From Plectrocnemia conspersa (Eukaryota; Arthropoda; Insecta; Trichoptera; Polycentropodidae), in assembly GCA_009617715.1 (NCBI GenBank), contig VTFK01000554.1:62001-126000 (forward strand): DNA of 64,000 bases, given 5' to 3'. How positions within the stretch are numbered: the first letter of the stretch is position 1; every line of letters starts with the position of its first letter. Positions 27,976-40,300 of the stretch are shown here, piece after piece. The notes under the pieces were generated by a model. The model was not told the DNA's origin and did no database searches. It was given only the letters and a program-made list of their open reading frames with translations. The position numbers and the translations under genes are program-made.

Positions 27976-28940
27976 CAGAGGTCGGCAACCTATTTAGCAT
28001 CAGAGTCCCTATATTAATTATAAATCAGTAGGATATTTTAACAACGCTGATTGTATATGCTACTGGTTTGATTGTTTTTTTTTTATGTTTATAATTAAGT
28101 TATCTTACAATAATATAATAAAAACAAAAATATTTATATCAATAGTAAAATTTAAGGGAAAATATTTTCCATTAAAAAAAAGGAAATTGAATTTATATCA
28201 AAAAATTGTATATAGAAGTGAAGTTGTTTTCGAGGAGGATGAACTATTCGTTAATAATTTTATTCCCTAGAGATTCCTGTAAACGCGATAAACTTATTTT
28301 ATCTCGTACTTAACAAATGACCGTAATAAACTAAAAGAATAGTAGCTTATCGTAATGGTAGGCTATTTATCTAGTTAGATAATCGAGTAATTTCGGGTGG
28401 GAATATTTCCAAAAAGTATGGAAGTGTTACAGATTTTTATTAGTTAATGATTATGCGCCATTCAAAAACAAAATTTAAAATAAAAGTAATAATATTAAAT
28501 AATTTGATTTATATAAATACATTTGGTGCATTAATGGTTTTTTCATTGGTTGAAATTTTTTTCACATTGCACTATATATCTGCAATTTATACGACCGTTT
28601 CCGTTCGATTGTTTGTGGCGTTCAGATTGCATGATACGCGCACTCCCACAGCCAATATATGTATATATGAAACATAACCTATCTATATAATCTTATATAT
28701 AATTATTCTAAGCCGACGCTTCCGGGCGTGCTCTCTTTAATTTAAAATGTAACGCTTTACGTTAAATTTCTTACCCTGTTAATCGTATCGCTCTGTATAA
28801 ACGGTGTTTAATAATACATGTAAACAAAGGAAATATATTTAATTATAATTAATAAAAATAAAAATTATTTGCCTAGATCGATTTTCAAACCTCCGGTAAA
28901 GAATTCTTTTGTTTTTGATTGGAGGCTCTGACTGTCGACC
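27976..28940. mobile_element. Non-autonomous hAT-like element, tentative
   Basis: The left end reads CAGAGGTCGGCAACC, which matches the common hAT terminus of the CAGNGGTCGGCAA type. Near 28921-28940 the sequence GGAGGCTCTGACTGTCGACC is an imperfect reverse complement of the left-end motifs GGTCG and CAGAGTCC. The interior is AT-rich with no transposase. No convincing 8-bp target duplication was found, so the right boundary is uncertain. Confidence 0.5.
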
Positions 28941-29504
28941 AATGAAAAAAAAGCATTTAAATATAAAACAAGATGGACGATTTTCATTAATTTCTCATGT
29001 GCGTTGTTCTATTTGACTAAATATAAATATTTGGAGTGTAAATTAACTAAGTACGTTTAAACTATGAAAGTGAAATATAATATATACATAGTGCGTGTGA
29101 GGATTAAAAGTGTACACTGATTAGACTATATAAACAATTATAAAAAATCTTTGTGAAAAAATATTCAAATTTGAAGTTCCGTCGAAGGGCTCTGCGAACA
29201 AAAAGTGAGTTTTTGATTTTCAATACATCAAATTTATCATTGCTTCTGATTTAATGCAGATATTCATTAATTTTGACTGGATATAATACTCGAATTTTAA
29301 ATAATTCAGGTACATTTTAAACACGAACATATAATATGTATGAGGATTGAACGTTTATGTTGATCAAACCATATAAATGCTATTAAAAAGTATTTTTTTT
29401 TATCTATTGATATTTGGGGATACCATCTTTCACAACGATGCATGACAATGATTGTGATTCAAGCGGTTATTTATCTGAAAAAATTTGGTTTATTATTGTG
29501 TAGT
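28941..29504. other. Non-coding AT-rich DNA
   Basis: No gene or repeat was recognised between the hAT-like element and the GC-rich block. Confidence 0.5.
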
Positions 29505-30025
29505 CATCTTATTCCGGCGCTGGAGTTCGCCGTAAACAGTGTGGGAGAGTGAAGGACTCCTCTTGAGTTTGAATTCCCAAACTATTGAGAGGAAGTAAAT
29601 TCTAAGACTACCCGTCCGTGGTAGTGTCCTTTGGACTACCGATGACGAGTAAAGCATTGCATTTCAACGCAAGCTGGCCAAAGGCCTCGGACCTTAGGGT
29701 ACCGAGGGCTAAAACTGAAACTGAGGCAACACAAATAGTGATGCAATAAGGATGAAGCGCACCGAAATGCAATAGCATGCAATGCTACTGTATTGCATGC
29801 TATTGCATTTCGGTGGCAGGTAGTCATGAGAACGTTTCCCAGCGTGCTCGGAAGAAATACTACTGAGACTCTGATTATTAACATAGTACTACGGGGGGCG
29901 GACCCCGCTTATCTGGCCGTTAAAAGCTGGATGCTGTCCATTGGGTTGGACTCGTAGGGTCCAAGTACCGGTAACGGCAGTGGTTTACGCAATGGATGCC
30001 AAAGTAGTTCACTCGCAGTCATCTT
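29505..30025. repeat. GC-rich unclassified repeat-like block
   Basis: This half-kilobase block is markedly GC-richer than its flanks and has no long plus-strand frame. The 82-codon minus-strand frame at 29636-29884 passes through the hairpin at 29760-29815 and is not convincing as a gene. The composition and abrupt edges suggest a degraded retroelement or another insertion. No diagnostic motif was seen. Confidence 0.35.
29760..29815. repeat. Perfect 24-bp inverted repeat with 8-base loop
   Basis: Bases 29760-29783 and 29792-29815 are exact reverse complements over all 24 positions, separated by GCTACTGT. Each arm contains ATTGCATGCTATTGCATTTC or its complement, and TGCAAT-type words repeat within the arm. 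It is the strongest short hairpin in the window. It could be a recent inverted duplication or a small-RNA precursor; the sequence alone does not decide. Confidence 0.9.
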
Positions 30026-30652
30026 ATTGCTTGCTTCTAAAAAATAATTGTGAACAATAAAAATTATGTAAGATAATTAAAATCTAAACATAATATTTAC
30101 ACAGAGAACTGACAATGATATGACATAATGATTTTAATTATTAAATTAATTTTTATAATTTTCATAAAACGTCAGTCATAGGCTCTTGACTTTTTTATTT
30201 TTACGTTTTTTGTGCCATATAGCGTTAATAATTAGGGTAGTGAGTGAGTTGTTATATAAACCAAATAAATTAAAACCATTATTGTAGCAAAAAAAAAAAA
30301 TCACCTTGATCGATCCGTTCCAAGCAACAATTTGCAGTATATTAGCCTACGGACAGCTTATAAATGTGTAGTTTCCTGGATGTTATCTAATAGACATTTT
30401 AAAATAATTATAAATATATGATTGGTTACCTGGAATAATTGATAGCCAGAATATCTAAGAGTAGGTTATTTTTAATTCCGATGTGGCAAAATATGTATCT
30501 ATGTCATAGTATTTTTTTATCAATTTTTGTTCTGTGCAATCATTTCTCTTTCGGAACAGTTTCATGGTATTCAGTTACATCAAACTTATGTAGTATGTTA
30601 TAAAAAGATAATACTTGCTGACAGTGACTTCAAGATGATATGATGCACTCTT

Positions 30653-30695
<43 letters not shown>

Positions 30696-32160
30696 TACAA
30701 ATTCTACGTTGTCGCCATAATATCATCAAATTGTTCTATCATTGCTTCTGAAAAATAATTCAAAACAACAAAGCCTTTATCAAGAGTTAGACATTGAGCA
30801 TATTATTATTACTAATATAATCTATAAATAAAATTTAAACAACCCAAGAAAAAAAACGTTAGTTACCGTAGAGGATTAATTATGTTGGTTTGCATCTCTT
30901 CTTTAACTGATAAGTTTTCGCAACACATTATATTTTAAATGTATGCCATAAGTAAATGCTATTAGGTCTTTCATTGCCTCTGAAAATTAACTGTGAACGA
31001 TACTGTATCAAATTTTTCATTTTTACTACCATGTCAATCATACCATTGTAATGTGTTTAATTATCTATGGTATGTATATCTTTAATTGGCAAATTACTGC
31101 TGATTGTCTTCTATCATTTGATCCTAGAAAGTCAATAGTAATTTTGTTAGAATCACTGTGATATATTATTCATATAACCAAACACTTACTAGCTCACTCA
31201 TAATTTAAAGTGTTTATATTATCTATAATTCCAATTGCTACATCATCTTCAATTAAGACTGTGTAAGAAAAATGCACTGTGATTATAATATATTTCACTG
31301 TTTAATAATTTCACTAAATCGTGGGCGGCGTGCGTTTGACAGATGACAGAAGGGTTACCATATGAAAGCAATATTGGCAGTAAGGGGAATTCCAGTTTTG
31401 GCGCGTTTGAGAACAAACTACGCAATTCATTAAACTATTCAAATTGTAAAACATTGATTAAAATAGGTAGAAAAATCATCAAGTTCTAAAAAAAAATCAG
31501 ATTACAAAATATATTTTTTTTTGTTTTAAAAATATAGAGATTTTAAAAATAATATAATTAATGTGGATTTGTATCACCTTCTTCATACAAAAAAATGTGT
31601 AATTAAATGTTGGCGACGATGGCAATTTAATACAATTAAAAGTTTTATTTTTTAGAGATTTTTTAAAATTTCATTTTAAAAAAACATTTTCAACAAAAAG
31701 TGGCAGAATATTCTAATACTATTAATCGCGCTGTCACAAAGTTAAAACTAATAATATCAAAAACCCATAACGTTGTGGAAATCCCATTTCTGACCCGTTC
31801 GAAAGAAATCTACACAAAGTTTTAAAACACTAATTTAAATATTTTTAAAATATAAAGTTTCAGAATAAAATTTCAAGATTTATTTTAATTATTTTTTAAC
31901 CGTTAAAAATAATTTTATATTATTATGAATTTCCAATACTTTTTGTTTACTATATGTATATTTTAAATATTTTTTGTCTAATATAGATTTCAAATATATT
32001 GAAAACATTTTGAACTTATTTTATTTTAAAAAATTAATAAAATATTTATTGCTGCACAGAAAAAAACTTAACTTAAAAAAAAATTGAAATAGTTCTTAAC
32101 AAAAATGGATAAAAGACTCAAAATTATTAGTATTTTTAAAGCGCATATTATGTGTAACGT
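30026..32160. other. Non-coding AT-rich DNA
   Basis: It contains the AT microsatellite at 30659-30690 and a small GC-richer patch at 31320-31430 with GTTTGACAGATGACAG, similar to GTTTGACAGATG at 718. No gene was found. Confidence 0.5.
30659..30690. repeat. (AT)n microsatellite
   Basis: An uninterrupted AT dinucleotide run, preceded by a T run and followed by ACATATATAC. Confidence 0.95.
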
Positions 32161-32580
32161 TAGGTGACCAGATTTTAACATGGGTGAAGCGGGACACTAT
32201 TGAGGGGGGGGGGGAAGTAGTGAAGGGAGGGCGGTCTTGCTTAAAAATGTTTTAAAGCAACAAAAAATTATTATCATAGAACGCAAAAATTGTAATGTAA
32301 TATATATTTTTTTAAATTCAAGCAAATATAAAATTTACAAATGTAATAAATATTTATATATATATGTACATGTACATATATGTATATTATTATAAATTTT
32401 TAAAACCTCTTTTTTTTGGCCCTTTTCTCATTTGAGTGAATTTCAATAGACTGACAACTGAGAGTTGTAGCATTCAGAGAGATACAGTATTCTTTCCAAA
32501 AATCGGGACAAATTGTTAAAATTCGGGACTGTCCTGCCAAAAGTGGAACGTCAACTTTTGGTCTAAAGCAATAGATTGGA
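32161..32580. mobile_element. hAT-like fragment with GGTGACCA terminus and guanine run
   Basis: The left end TAGGTGACCAGATTTTAAC leads to a GCGGGACAC block, then an 11-base G run and further G-rich sequence. The right part has CGGGACAAATTG and CGGGACTGTCCTGCC and ends TTGGTCTA, an imperfect mirror of the left end. A GTGACCA terminus followed by CGGGACA blocks is a layout I associate with non-autonomous hAT elements. No target duplication was confirmed. Confidence 0.4.
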
Positions 32581-32874
32581 TGGTCGATATTTTCAGTGTA
32601 TTGCTTCTTTTTAATTAGTAAATTTAATTAAAAACCTGCTTTTATATTTACAATAAAACTTATAAAAAACTTTTTTTTAATTATAAATTGCAGCTTATGG
32701 TGCAACTGTAATGTCTAAATAAAAAACTTACTAATTACTAAAAGTTGAATTAAGGAAAAAATTGTGTTGTATATTATTTATATCACATAGTAATATGGGA
32801 GACTATTTTTTTATATTGATAAAGTTATTTAAGCAAAAAAACAGTATTTTAAGAAGACGGGCACTATAACACCT

Positions 32875-32901
32875 AGACACTAGCAGTGTTTGCTAGTGTC
32901 T
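32875..32901. repeat. Perfect 11-bp hairpin at the edge of repeat R-A
   Basis: AGACACTAGCA (32875-32885) and TGCTAGTGTCT (32891-32901) are exact reverse complements around a 5-base loop GTGTT. The corresponding part of the other repeat copy does not keep this hairpin clearly. Confidence 0.7.
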
Positions 32902-33353
32902 TCAAGTGTCTGCTTTCTCCTCATTGGAGACCAACCTTATGTATTTAGGGCTGCAAAGCTTGCTGTAGAATCACAATCATGTAGCGATCATCCAGTTAAT
33001 CGTTTTACTCGCTTCTTAGAACAATAACATATGTATACGCCTTTAGAAAGTGATATTTTCTTGATGGACATTTCCGAGGTCAAATTATGCAACGGTAATA
33101 TTGTGACCTTATGTTGCTTTTTGTCTTTCGGTGATATAATGTTTCCCGTGACCGTTACGTAACATATAAACATTCATTCAATGCACCTGAAAATCCTAGC
33201 GTATTATTTATGTAAACCCTTTTTTCTAGTCATAACGAGGGCTTTGTGTGGTCCCATCCTTTACACTATTGTCTAGTTTATCCTTATTGGTAAATCATTT
33301 TTGGTAACATTTAATAACGCGAGTTTCAAGAATAAGATCCCCCACAACACAAT
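32875..33353 (+). repeat. Unclassified dispersed repeat R-A, copy 1
   Basis: It matches 50035-50450 along its length in the same orientation. Shared blocks include AAAGCTTGCTG, ATCACAAT.ATG.AGCG, TCATCCAG..AATCG, a GGGCTT..TGTGTGGTCC block and a GAATAAGA.CCC block near the end. The copies are strongly diverged. No coding sequence or terminal repeats were recognised, so the class is open. Confidence 0.6.
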
Positions 33354-34316
33354 GTTATATGATATGATAAACACATAATCCCTTATGATATAAATATTTA
33401 GTTTTATTTTTAAATATCTAAGTTTGAAACCTAGTGTTTGTTTTCCCATAAATATTTAGCTATAAAATCGACAGTTATTCATAGAAAAACAGATTTTAAA
33501 ACAAACCAAAATTTTCAACCAATAAATTTATAATAACCCCCATACCGCTACTTGCCATCTGCGATAACATACACCTAACTGTTACCAATATATAAAGTCC
33601 ACCCAATTGTTACCAATAACCACAAAATCTTATTTCTTATAATATTAAATTTGCTTACTTCATTGAAATGCTGATGAAACGAATTCATAAACTCAATATA
33701 TTCAAAATAATAAATTGTATAAAATTTCACCAAGTCATTGTGATATTGAAAAACGTTTGACGGCGACAAAACGCGATAAATCAATTTGTTTGAGGCGACA
33801 ATAATTTATTGAAGCTTATCACTTTCAACTTTGAGAAATGATATATTGTCTCCTATACATAAATACCCTTACGCCTAACGAATTTTTGCGCTTATGGAGC
33901 AAAATGTGTTATATAATATTTTATACGTAAAATAAATATGAGCTGTAAAAAGAATATGACTAATCTAAAAGGGTCTTTCTTTTACAACCCGATACATCGA
34001 TTTTTCCCGTTTTTATTCTCTGCGAAAATTTTATATTATATAATAATCCTAAGGGTATGGAATGATGATGTGATTGAGAATTCCCAAAGGTAAACATTCG
34101 CACAAAAAATATAACAACACTCATTTATATCACATACGAGACTATAAAAACAGCGATAAGCAGATATACTAGGTTGTAAGCTATCTCTTCGATAATGAAA
34201 CGTGGACATTTTTTTTAATACGTGATTACGGGTCATAATGATATATTACTTTTATCTTGTCACATCCGAAATCTTAGCATTTCTAGCGCGTATAAAATAT
34301 AAATCCATGCTATAAG
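33354..34316. other. Non-coding AT-rich DNA
   Basis: No gene was found. The minus-strand frames at 33575-33784 and 34036-34236 show no family features. Confidence 0.5.
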
Positions 34317-35551
34317 CAGCGGGTCGACAACCCGCGGCTTGCGAAAGGATTTCGTGCATCACGTAGTTGCTGGATAACGATGTAGAAGTCTTTTGCCACA
34401 AAGAAAGTCTGTTTATATTTTAATAATTTTATTAGTAGAGTAGTTGTTTTTGAATACCTTGATTCTTTACATTAAAAAAAATAGATTAATATTTTTTCTG
34501 ACTAAAAAATATTAGGAATAAATACAATTTTGTATAATTAATTAATTACCATTCATAACAATATCATTAAAATCTGTTCAAAACTATCGTGCAATTTGAT
34601 TAATTAGCGGTTTTCTTTAAGTAACACACTTTGGTCTACTGTTGTTCTTATGGTTTATTAATAAAAGTAATAGTACTATTTTGATTTCGTTTAATTATTT
34701 TAATAGTTTTGTATATGAATTGCTTATTTACAATAATACTTTATTTCACACTACTAAAATTACAGATTAATATATATTTTTTTTTAATACTATATTAATA
34801 TAAAGAGCATAACTGATGTTTTGTCATAGGTGTTCCACAAACTCTAATTAAATAATACGCTTTAAATATTATTTATGTAAGTCATATTGTAAGAAGTATA
34901 CTTAAATTTAATTTGTGGAAGTCTTAATTCTTTGATTGAAATAAACCGTTTTGCAAAAGGTTCTGCGTAAATAGGATAACGAATAATTGAATCAAAGACT
35001 TTTAGATATGTGTGCATTTAAAGCAGTGCAGCACTACAAATTTAGTCAGTTGAACGCCTGAGATAACTATATCTGAGAAATGATGTTATCAAAGTGTAGG
35101 GTGTTATTAATTACTATTTCGATTCCAATTCGATAGGTCAGTATTTCCATATTAATTAAAAGAATTTACCAAACTAAAAGTAAACTTAAAACAATCCAGA
35201 AACGCAATCATTAATCATTATCTGACCTTTCTGTTGGGCTTGGTGTCTAGTAGTTGTTCATTAGTCATTTGATTTTGATAAAGATTCAATATCTAAGATG
35301 AGAGCCGCGTGTGGCTCACGATCCGTTCTTAATTCTGCTAATAATTTCTATATAATATGTGTATTTATAATTACAAGTTCATTTTCCTTTTGTAACGCCA
35401 TGCTTTAATTGAAGTTCAAACAACGTGACACTTACTTGTCACAAAGTCAAATTATAAGCGGCGTGCTTATCGACAAAGATGTCTCTCTAAATATTTGATG
35501 TTACCGCCTAGCCTACCAATTATGATGTGTCTCTAAGCTTTTGCGAAATAG
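34317..35551 (-). mobile_element. hAT-like element(s), inverted relative to 13371-13545
   Basis: The left end CAGCGGGTCGACAACCCGCGG at 34317 resembles hAT termini. A second terminus-like block, AGAGCCGCGTGTGGCTCACG, lies near 35300. The reverse complement of 35400-35515 matches 13399-13530 closely: TTGGTAGGCTA, ATATTTAGAGAG, CATCTTTGTCGATAAGCAC or its variant, and CTTTGTGACAAGTAAGTGT are shared in the same order. The unit may be one element of about 1.2 kb or two nested ones. No transposase frame is visible and no target duplication was found. Confidence 0.5.
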
Positions 35552-38500
35552 CACTTTCAAATGCGCAATTACAGTGTAAAACGTTATACTTTCATTTTAA
35601 GCGAGAGGGTTCGAGTAGTTGTATAATATAATAAAAGTAGGCGTATATGTGTGGACGCAAAAAGTTTTATAATTTTTTTTTATATTATATAAAACTTTGT
35701 ACAAAGAACAATTTTAAGTGAAAATTAAAGACCGATCAAAACTGTCTTTTTAATATTCAGGCAAAAACCGAAATAACATTTTTATAAGTAAGTTGAATTG
35801 CCAAAATTCCCCTAATATGTACATTGACACATTTAGAATTTAGAATCAAGAGACTTTGTGTTCGCTTTTGTGTGACCGTTGAAAAGGCAGACTAAAACAG
35901 TGTTTAGGAATATATAATATTTGTATAGAATTATATTTAGCATCTTAACAGATACCAAAGGAACGATGGCCTTTTAAAGTTTTTAATACACGATTTATCA
36001 ACCTTCTCGTACATCTTAACGAATTAGGAAACGATGTAATTTTTGGTGATAAATAAAAATATATTGAAAGAAGGCAAAGAGATTAACCTGGCAGATTTTC
36101 AGTCTATTTCTAGAAAACTATGCGATTTGAGCTTCCCAAAACTATACTTGTATGTCGATAATGTCGTATTATTTATGGCTAAGACGGACGACGATCGTGA
36201 AGTGGGATTGCTTGGTTGTGATAGAGAGTTGAAGATGATTCTTCATAGGCGGATTTAAAACAGTCAAAAGTTTTTCAAAATTCACGATGCATCAGTATCA
36301 GTGCAATTTGTGTGCACTTTTTAGAGGCAAATAATCTCTAAAATTTCCCGGGATAACTGATAAAGAAATTTTCTCATTATCTAAATTATTTTTAGTGAAA
36401 TAAGATTATCATTCTTTTAGCAAAACTTTATGAAAGACATGTTTCTTTTAAGTATTGCAATAACGTCCCAAGAACTCTACTGATCGTTTAGTTACATTTT
36501 ATAAGAATAGAGTTGCCGAACACACTGTAAATTTTTGTCTGGAGTACGGTAGGGGCTGCATCTAGGTTCATAGACTCAACCCCATTGCATTTCATTAACA
36601 TAGTTAAAGGTCTCGCACAACTGATCTGTATCTTAAATATAGTATTTCTTTGTATATGTACAACTTAATCAAATAAAATAAATTGTCAGTGTCTATGTTT
36701 TAACTATAGATCTTATTTTTAATTTGTTTGTCTTTATATTTGGGCAAAAATTTGTTTTCTTTTTAAATGATTATTTACGCCGTCTCTTCTTAAACACAAT
36801 TGACTTATATACATATTTATATTGAATTTACTATTAATAACTTGTTTACTACGAAGAAAAAATTAAAATATTCAAATGCTTATGTTTATTAAAAATTTTT
36901 TTTTATAAATTTGCCTCCGATGTAAATACCGCGTATCAAAATATTTACGCTCAGTTTGTAAAAGCGCTGTATGTTAAATATATCAAAGGGAAGTTTTTTA
37001 TGGCTTTTCTGAAAATAAAGCCATGTTATCTCGTTCTTGTTTCGCATGAATATATTTTTCATATTTAAAGGCGTCTCTACCGCAGTTGATATTCAAGCAA
37101 TTTTTTATGATTGAGATCTAAGCTTTAATTACAAATTTGCAATCGTATCTTTTCTTTCACCAGTCACCAAATCGTGATATTGCATTTCAAAACGGACTTC
37201 CAACTTTTTCCATCACGTCTTTTATATCAAATAAGAGTCGTTTTCAGGAGCCAATAAAGACTGGCTCGATTTTTTCTTTCTTAACCGCAAAAGCCCCCGC
37301 GGATATTTCTCCCTCGTAGGCCATTTTACTGCAAAATCTCGCAGACAGAAAATACGTTTTTTCCCATCAACTCCGACTTGTATTTTTATTTTATTTTGCT
37401 CGACCGCTTTTCTTTCCTCTGACATTAGAACTGTTTTTCCAGACATCGTGTGTAATGTTTATTTTCATTGTGTCTAGAACGAAGTGTATAAAAACGACAA
37501 TTTCTAAAGATACTCGGGCACATTTCACACTTAGCTCAAAAGCATAAATTTCATTATTTTCTTTTTAAAAAATCGAAATTTTTGAAATGATAAAAAAGTT
37601 TAGTCAAGGATTTTGTTAAAGAAAATCCAATAAAAAGCATTTGCTCTGAAACGAAATTCCGCTTTAGGCGTCAATCGTATTATTATATATATTTACACAA
37701 AAAAATATCCGCTCGCAGATTTCCCCCCCAAGAGTGACATCAAAGTATAATAGAGGAAAACTTTTTTGTTGTTCGATAAAGCATTCAATTTAATTTTACA
37801 TTTCATTGCGTTATATGCTTGTGTATACATTCCTAAATAATGATTTATTAAATTCATCAAAGAAACGAAATTCAAGTGGAAAATCCTTTTTGAGGGCTAT
37901 TTATACGACACTAAATTATTCAACTGATTTTCTGAATTACAAATATTACATTTTTTTTTATTTCACAACTCATAATAAATAATTTATTTTTATTTCTTTG
38001 TATTTATTAAAGCACACTAAGTGATACCAATCTGAATAAAATAAATTAAATTAAAATACAACTCAATGACAAAGAGAAATACAGTATGTGTAGGTTTTTG
38101 CTATTGTAAATTAAAATCATTCGTAATCATCATGATATAATCTGATGCAGTTTAACACTAACAAAGTATTACGATTAGCTACACGTCACATGTCATCATA
38201 AAAAAAGTAAAACATAATATAATGCTAGGCTAACAAAATACTAATAACAGTAATTTGATACTTACTAGGTCGGCTTCCTAGGGCTGTGAAATGCAATTAA
38301 GGACTAGAACGTCGTTTAAATGTTTATAAGGCGGTCGAAAAGAATAGTGCAGATTCTGTTAATCCCGTTTCTTGGCTTTAACAATCATACTTAAATCATA
38401 GTTTTGATAATTACCCCACTGGCTTATCTTTTAATACTACATATTCAGTCCTACAATTAAATATTTTATATATAAATTATACATTCTTTCACTTAAAAAC

Positions 38501-40300
38501 AAATATTTTATTTTTAAAACAAATGTTTTTTACAAAGTAAAAATAGATATATAAAAAAATTATTTATGGGTAATAAAATAGTATAAAATATTGTTATTGT
38601 TAATAAATAAATGAAATTATATCTTATCCTTGCGTGAAAGAGATACTGAGAATAAGGCGTAAAAGCGGAAGGAAAAGGGCGAGCAAATATTGTATTTAGT
38701 TATTCATTCAGTAAATTTTAATACAAATATATGATACTTGTAAATATAAATATAATACATATAAATATTTACAATAAGTCTACTTTTTTCAAATAGCAAC
38801 TATTATACCGAAATACCCAAACATACCAATGACAACAACATTAATAGTTTTTTGACAGTTTTATTGATTTTTTGTATTACATTTATAAATTCATAAAAAT
38901 GCAATGGCTTTGAATTAACTCAACTTTCATTATTATTTTATCAATCGAAGTTATATGAATCCAAAATTGTATCCATTAAAGCAATTCTAAGCATTTCTCT
39001 ATATCAGTGGTCCTGAATATATTTTGAATGCAAGGTATATTTTCAGATCCTATGCGGGTCGCAATACAACTTGTAAGCTGAACTTTCAATTGAATGATTT
39101 CAGGAAAATATAAGATAATAACCCTTTACTCGCTGAATGTTAAATTATTTCAATTTAAATTTACGTAATTTCAGTGCAACTAAAATTAATTGTATATTCT
39201 ATAAAATAAATATAACACTTCGGATTGGGTTTGTCCACACAATCCATGGTAGTAAAAAATTATCGTTGTAAATTGGGACAAAAAATATAGGTAAAAACAA
39301 AACATAAGTGATAAAAATTTAAACTATTTGTACTTCACCGATACTTGTCTGGCCAAGTTTTACTAAATTATAATATGTAATTTATTAATATATAAATTAC
39401 CTAAGTTTTATATATTCTTCTACGTAACCTTTACTATAAAATAAATACTACTTAATGCCTTTTCTTGAAGCACAATTGTTGTTAAATTAAAATATGTTGA
39501 AAAATAACAAATTCTATAACTTATTAAATGACTTCTATGTACTATTACTAATACCACACAGGGCTACATTTTTTATTTTAGTTATATAGTAATAAATCAA
39601 ACCTTAAAATTTTCTGGTAATTTTCCTTTACTGGTTAATTATTAAAATATCGTAATAATTTTAGTAATTATTCACGATTCTTTTTTAGGTAAAACTTGAC
39701 AATTATTTCATTACTTTATTGTAATATTTTTACTTATTTTTTGTAATGATATTGTTATATTTTCAATTATATTCAACTTGCATATAACATTTTACTGATC
39801 TATAAATTAATTTTGTAGTGCTTTTAGTTTTGCTCTGATCATCTTACACTTAATATTATATTTTCAACTTTTTTACGTACACGTTTTTGCTATCCTCAGT
39901 TATAAGGTTTTGAATTTTTCATCTGAAATTAAAAGTTTTAATTTAAATATTTTATAAATGCCATAAAAAATATTTATGACTTTTTGATAAAATATTCATT
40001 TAGATTTAAGACTACTTATTATTTCACAGAAGACATCTATTTATTATTAAGCAATAGTTTTGGAGTTAATTAAATTATTTTTATTAGAAAATATTATTTA
40101 ATTATCATAAAAATACGTTTATGTCCTTAACGTGTAGTAGGTGTATAAATCTATGAAGTTTAATTATTTGTGTTACCAATATTAATTTTATTAATTAAGG
40201 CCAAAATTCATTATAAAATATATTTAATATAATTGTACTTTTAATAATTAACCACCCCTTTTTTATTCAAGTATTTTTTATGTCAAATATTGACATAATT
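35552..40300. other. Non-coding AT-rich DNA with two unexplained coding-like patches
   Basis: The first patch, 36043-36258 (+), reads LYVDNVVLFMAKTDDDREVG and may be a reverse transcriptase remnant. The second, 37130-37446, is open on both strands; the minus frame starts at an ATG at 37446 and is rich in Lys and Arg (MSGKTVLMSEERKAVEQNK). Neither is assigned. The rest, including 38450-40290, is AT-rich and featureless apart from the hAT-like end at 39005. Confidence 0.45.
39005..39075 (+). mobile_element. Degenerate hAT-like terminus
   Basis: CAGTGGTCCTGAATAT at 39005 followed by GCGGGTCGC at about 39055 resembles the widespread hAT terminus in which CAGTGGTTCTCAA is followed by a GGGTCGC block. 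It is short and diverged, and the other end was not found. Confidence 0.3.

Noticed and set aside
29636..29884. 82-codon minus-strand frame
   Set aside because: The repeated AIACN/TVALHAIAF pattern is the translation of the perfect hairpin at 29760-29815, not a protein feature.
32988..33173. 61-codon minus-strand frame
   Set aside because: It lies inside repeat R-A, and the frame is not kept in the other copy.
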